Source: Thermoleophilia bacterium (GTDB lineage: Bacteria; Actinomycetota; Thermoleophilia; RBG-16-64-13). Taken from it: a DNA stretch of 6,847 bases. Made by a program: the position numbers and the translations under genes. Under the pieces are notes generated by a model. It did not search any database. It was not told where the DNA came from and saw nothing but the letters and a program-made list of their open reading frames with translations. The first letter of the stretch is position 1. Each line of letters starts with the position of its first letter. Location: assembly GCA_016929985.1 (NCBI GenBank), contig JAFGIH010000627.1, forward strand, positions 1 to 6,847, written 5' to 3'. This document shows positions 6,617-6,847 of the stretch, piece by piece.

Positions 6617-6643
6617 TAAAGCCTCAGCGCAAAATGCCGATAG
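6617..6643 (+). promoter_or_regulatory. Sigma-28-type promoter of the major pilin gene
   Basis: TAAAG begins at 6617. Exactly 15 nt after TAAA comes GCCGATAG (6636-6643). This matches the FliA/WhiG consensus TAAA-N15-GCCGATAA at every position except the last. Predicted transcription starts near 6650, giving a leader of about 57 nt before the pilin ATG at 6707. The -35 context GCTAAAG is identical to that of the divergent promoter. Confidence 0.8.
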
Positions 6644-6678
6644 GCTACTCGGTGTCCTATAAACCCTGTTCGTAGACC

Positions 6679-6689
6679 GGTCAAAGACC
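6679..6689 (+). promoter_or_regulatory. Small hairpin abutting the pilin ribosome-binding site
   Basis: GGTC-AAA-GACC forms a 4-bp stem directly before AAGGAGG. It overlaps the 8-bp palindrome GACCGGTC (6675-6682), so it could be an mRNA hairpin or a DNA-binding site. The stem is short, and a chance origin is possible. Confidence 0.35.
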
Positions 6690-6696
6690 AAGGAGG
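6690..6696 (+). promoter_or_regulatory. Strong Shine-Dalgarno site of the pilin gene
   Basis: A perfect AAGGAGG lies 10 nt ahead of the ATG at 6707. Its strength fits an abundant structural protein and favours this ATG over the in-frame ATG at 6713, which is 16 nt away. Confidence 0.8.
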
Positions 6697-6706
6697 AACG
6701 CCAGAC

Positions 6707-6847
6707 ATGTTCATGAAAATCCACAAAAGGATGAAGAGCCAGAAGGGCTTCACGCTCATCGAGCTCTTGGTGGTGATCATCATCATCGCCATCCTGGCCG
6801 CGATCGCCATCCCGACCTTCCTCGGGCAGCGTCAGAAGGCTCAGGAC
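6707..6847 (+). CDS. pilA: Type IV major pilin-like prepilin, PilA type (3' end beyond the window)
   Basis: Forty-seven codons are visible before the window ends, with no stop. A lysine-rich 14-residue leader ends in Gly14, followed by FTLIELLVVI, a canonical prepilin peptidase site with mature Phe1 and Glu5. The long Ile/Ala-rich hydrophobic helix ends with a proline in AIPTFLGQRQKAQD, the classic pilin arrangement; the last part resembles actinobacterial pilins. This would be the polymerising subunit of a type IV pilus, processed by a PilD-like peptidase and methylated at Phe1. Divergent orientation to the minor-pilin operon, a strong ribosome site and a near-perfect sigma-28-type promoter support a highly expressed major pilin. 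The symbol is by similarity of the N-terminus only, and a minor pilin or pseudopilin is not excluded without the globular domain. Confidence 0.88.
   Translation, partial: MFMKIHKRMKSQKGFTLIELLVVIIIIAILAAIAIPTFLGQRQKAQD

Noticed and set aside
6600..6660. Possible c-di-GMP-I (GEMM) riboswitch ahead of the pilin gene, suggested by CAAA, AAAGCC and a downstream ATAGG/CCTAT pairing
   Set aside because: The first half lacks the tetraloop and the GACGCAAAGCC core. The same bases form a near-perfect sigma-28-type -35/-10 pair, so most of the stretch would not be transcribed. A covariance-model search against RF01051 would settle it.

Overview
The window is a high-GC bacterial chromosome segment with two functional blocks. 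By eye, the left third is clearly richer in G+C than the pilin genes. The organism is probably actinobacterial or a similar high-GC, meso-diaminopimelate-walled bacterium. The dUTPase SPG-LIDAG-RGE stretch and the pilin segment reading IPTFLGQRQKAQD look like actinobacterial homologues. This placement is an inference from a few motifs.

Left block (19-2591, + strand): a tight three-gene cluster of diaminopimelate epimerase (dapF), an LL-diaminopimelate aminotransferase of the DapL type, and dUTPase (dut). dapF and dapL catalyse the last two steps to meso-DAP, a precursor of lysine and peptidoglycan. Having dapL suggests the short aminotransferase route, which needs no succinylated or acetylated intermediates. 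dut is a nucleotide-pool gene that appears to share the transcript. An upstream gene probably ends in an ATGA overlap with dapF.

Right block (2654-6847): a type IV pilus gene set in divergent orientation. Three minus-strand genes form an operon, read from 6374 down to 2654. The first is a large prepilin-like protein whose ectodomain carries a fibronectin-III-like domain and a PASTA domain. The second is a PilW/PulJ-like minor prepilin, and the third a PilX-like minor pilin. Facing away on the + strand, a major-type pilin starts at 6707 and is cut by the window end. The dut and PilX-like genes converge on a 62-bp gap with a short hairpin.

Two observations stand out. First, the 332-bp divergent region holds two back-to-back sequences matching the sigma-28 (FliA/SigD/WhiG) promoter pattern, TAAA-N15/16-GCCGATA, one for each direction. 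This suggests that the pilin and its minor pilins are co-controlled by an alternative, motility or development-type sigma factor. Second, the PASTA module on a pilin is unusual. PASTA is best known from Ser/Thr kinases and penicillin-binding proteins, where it senses peptidoglycan. No tRNA, rRNA, CRISPR array or insertion sequence was seen.
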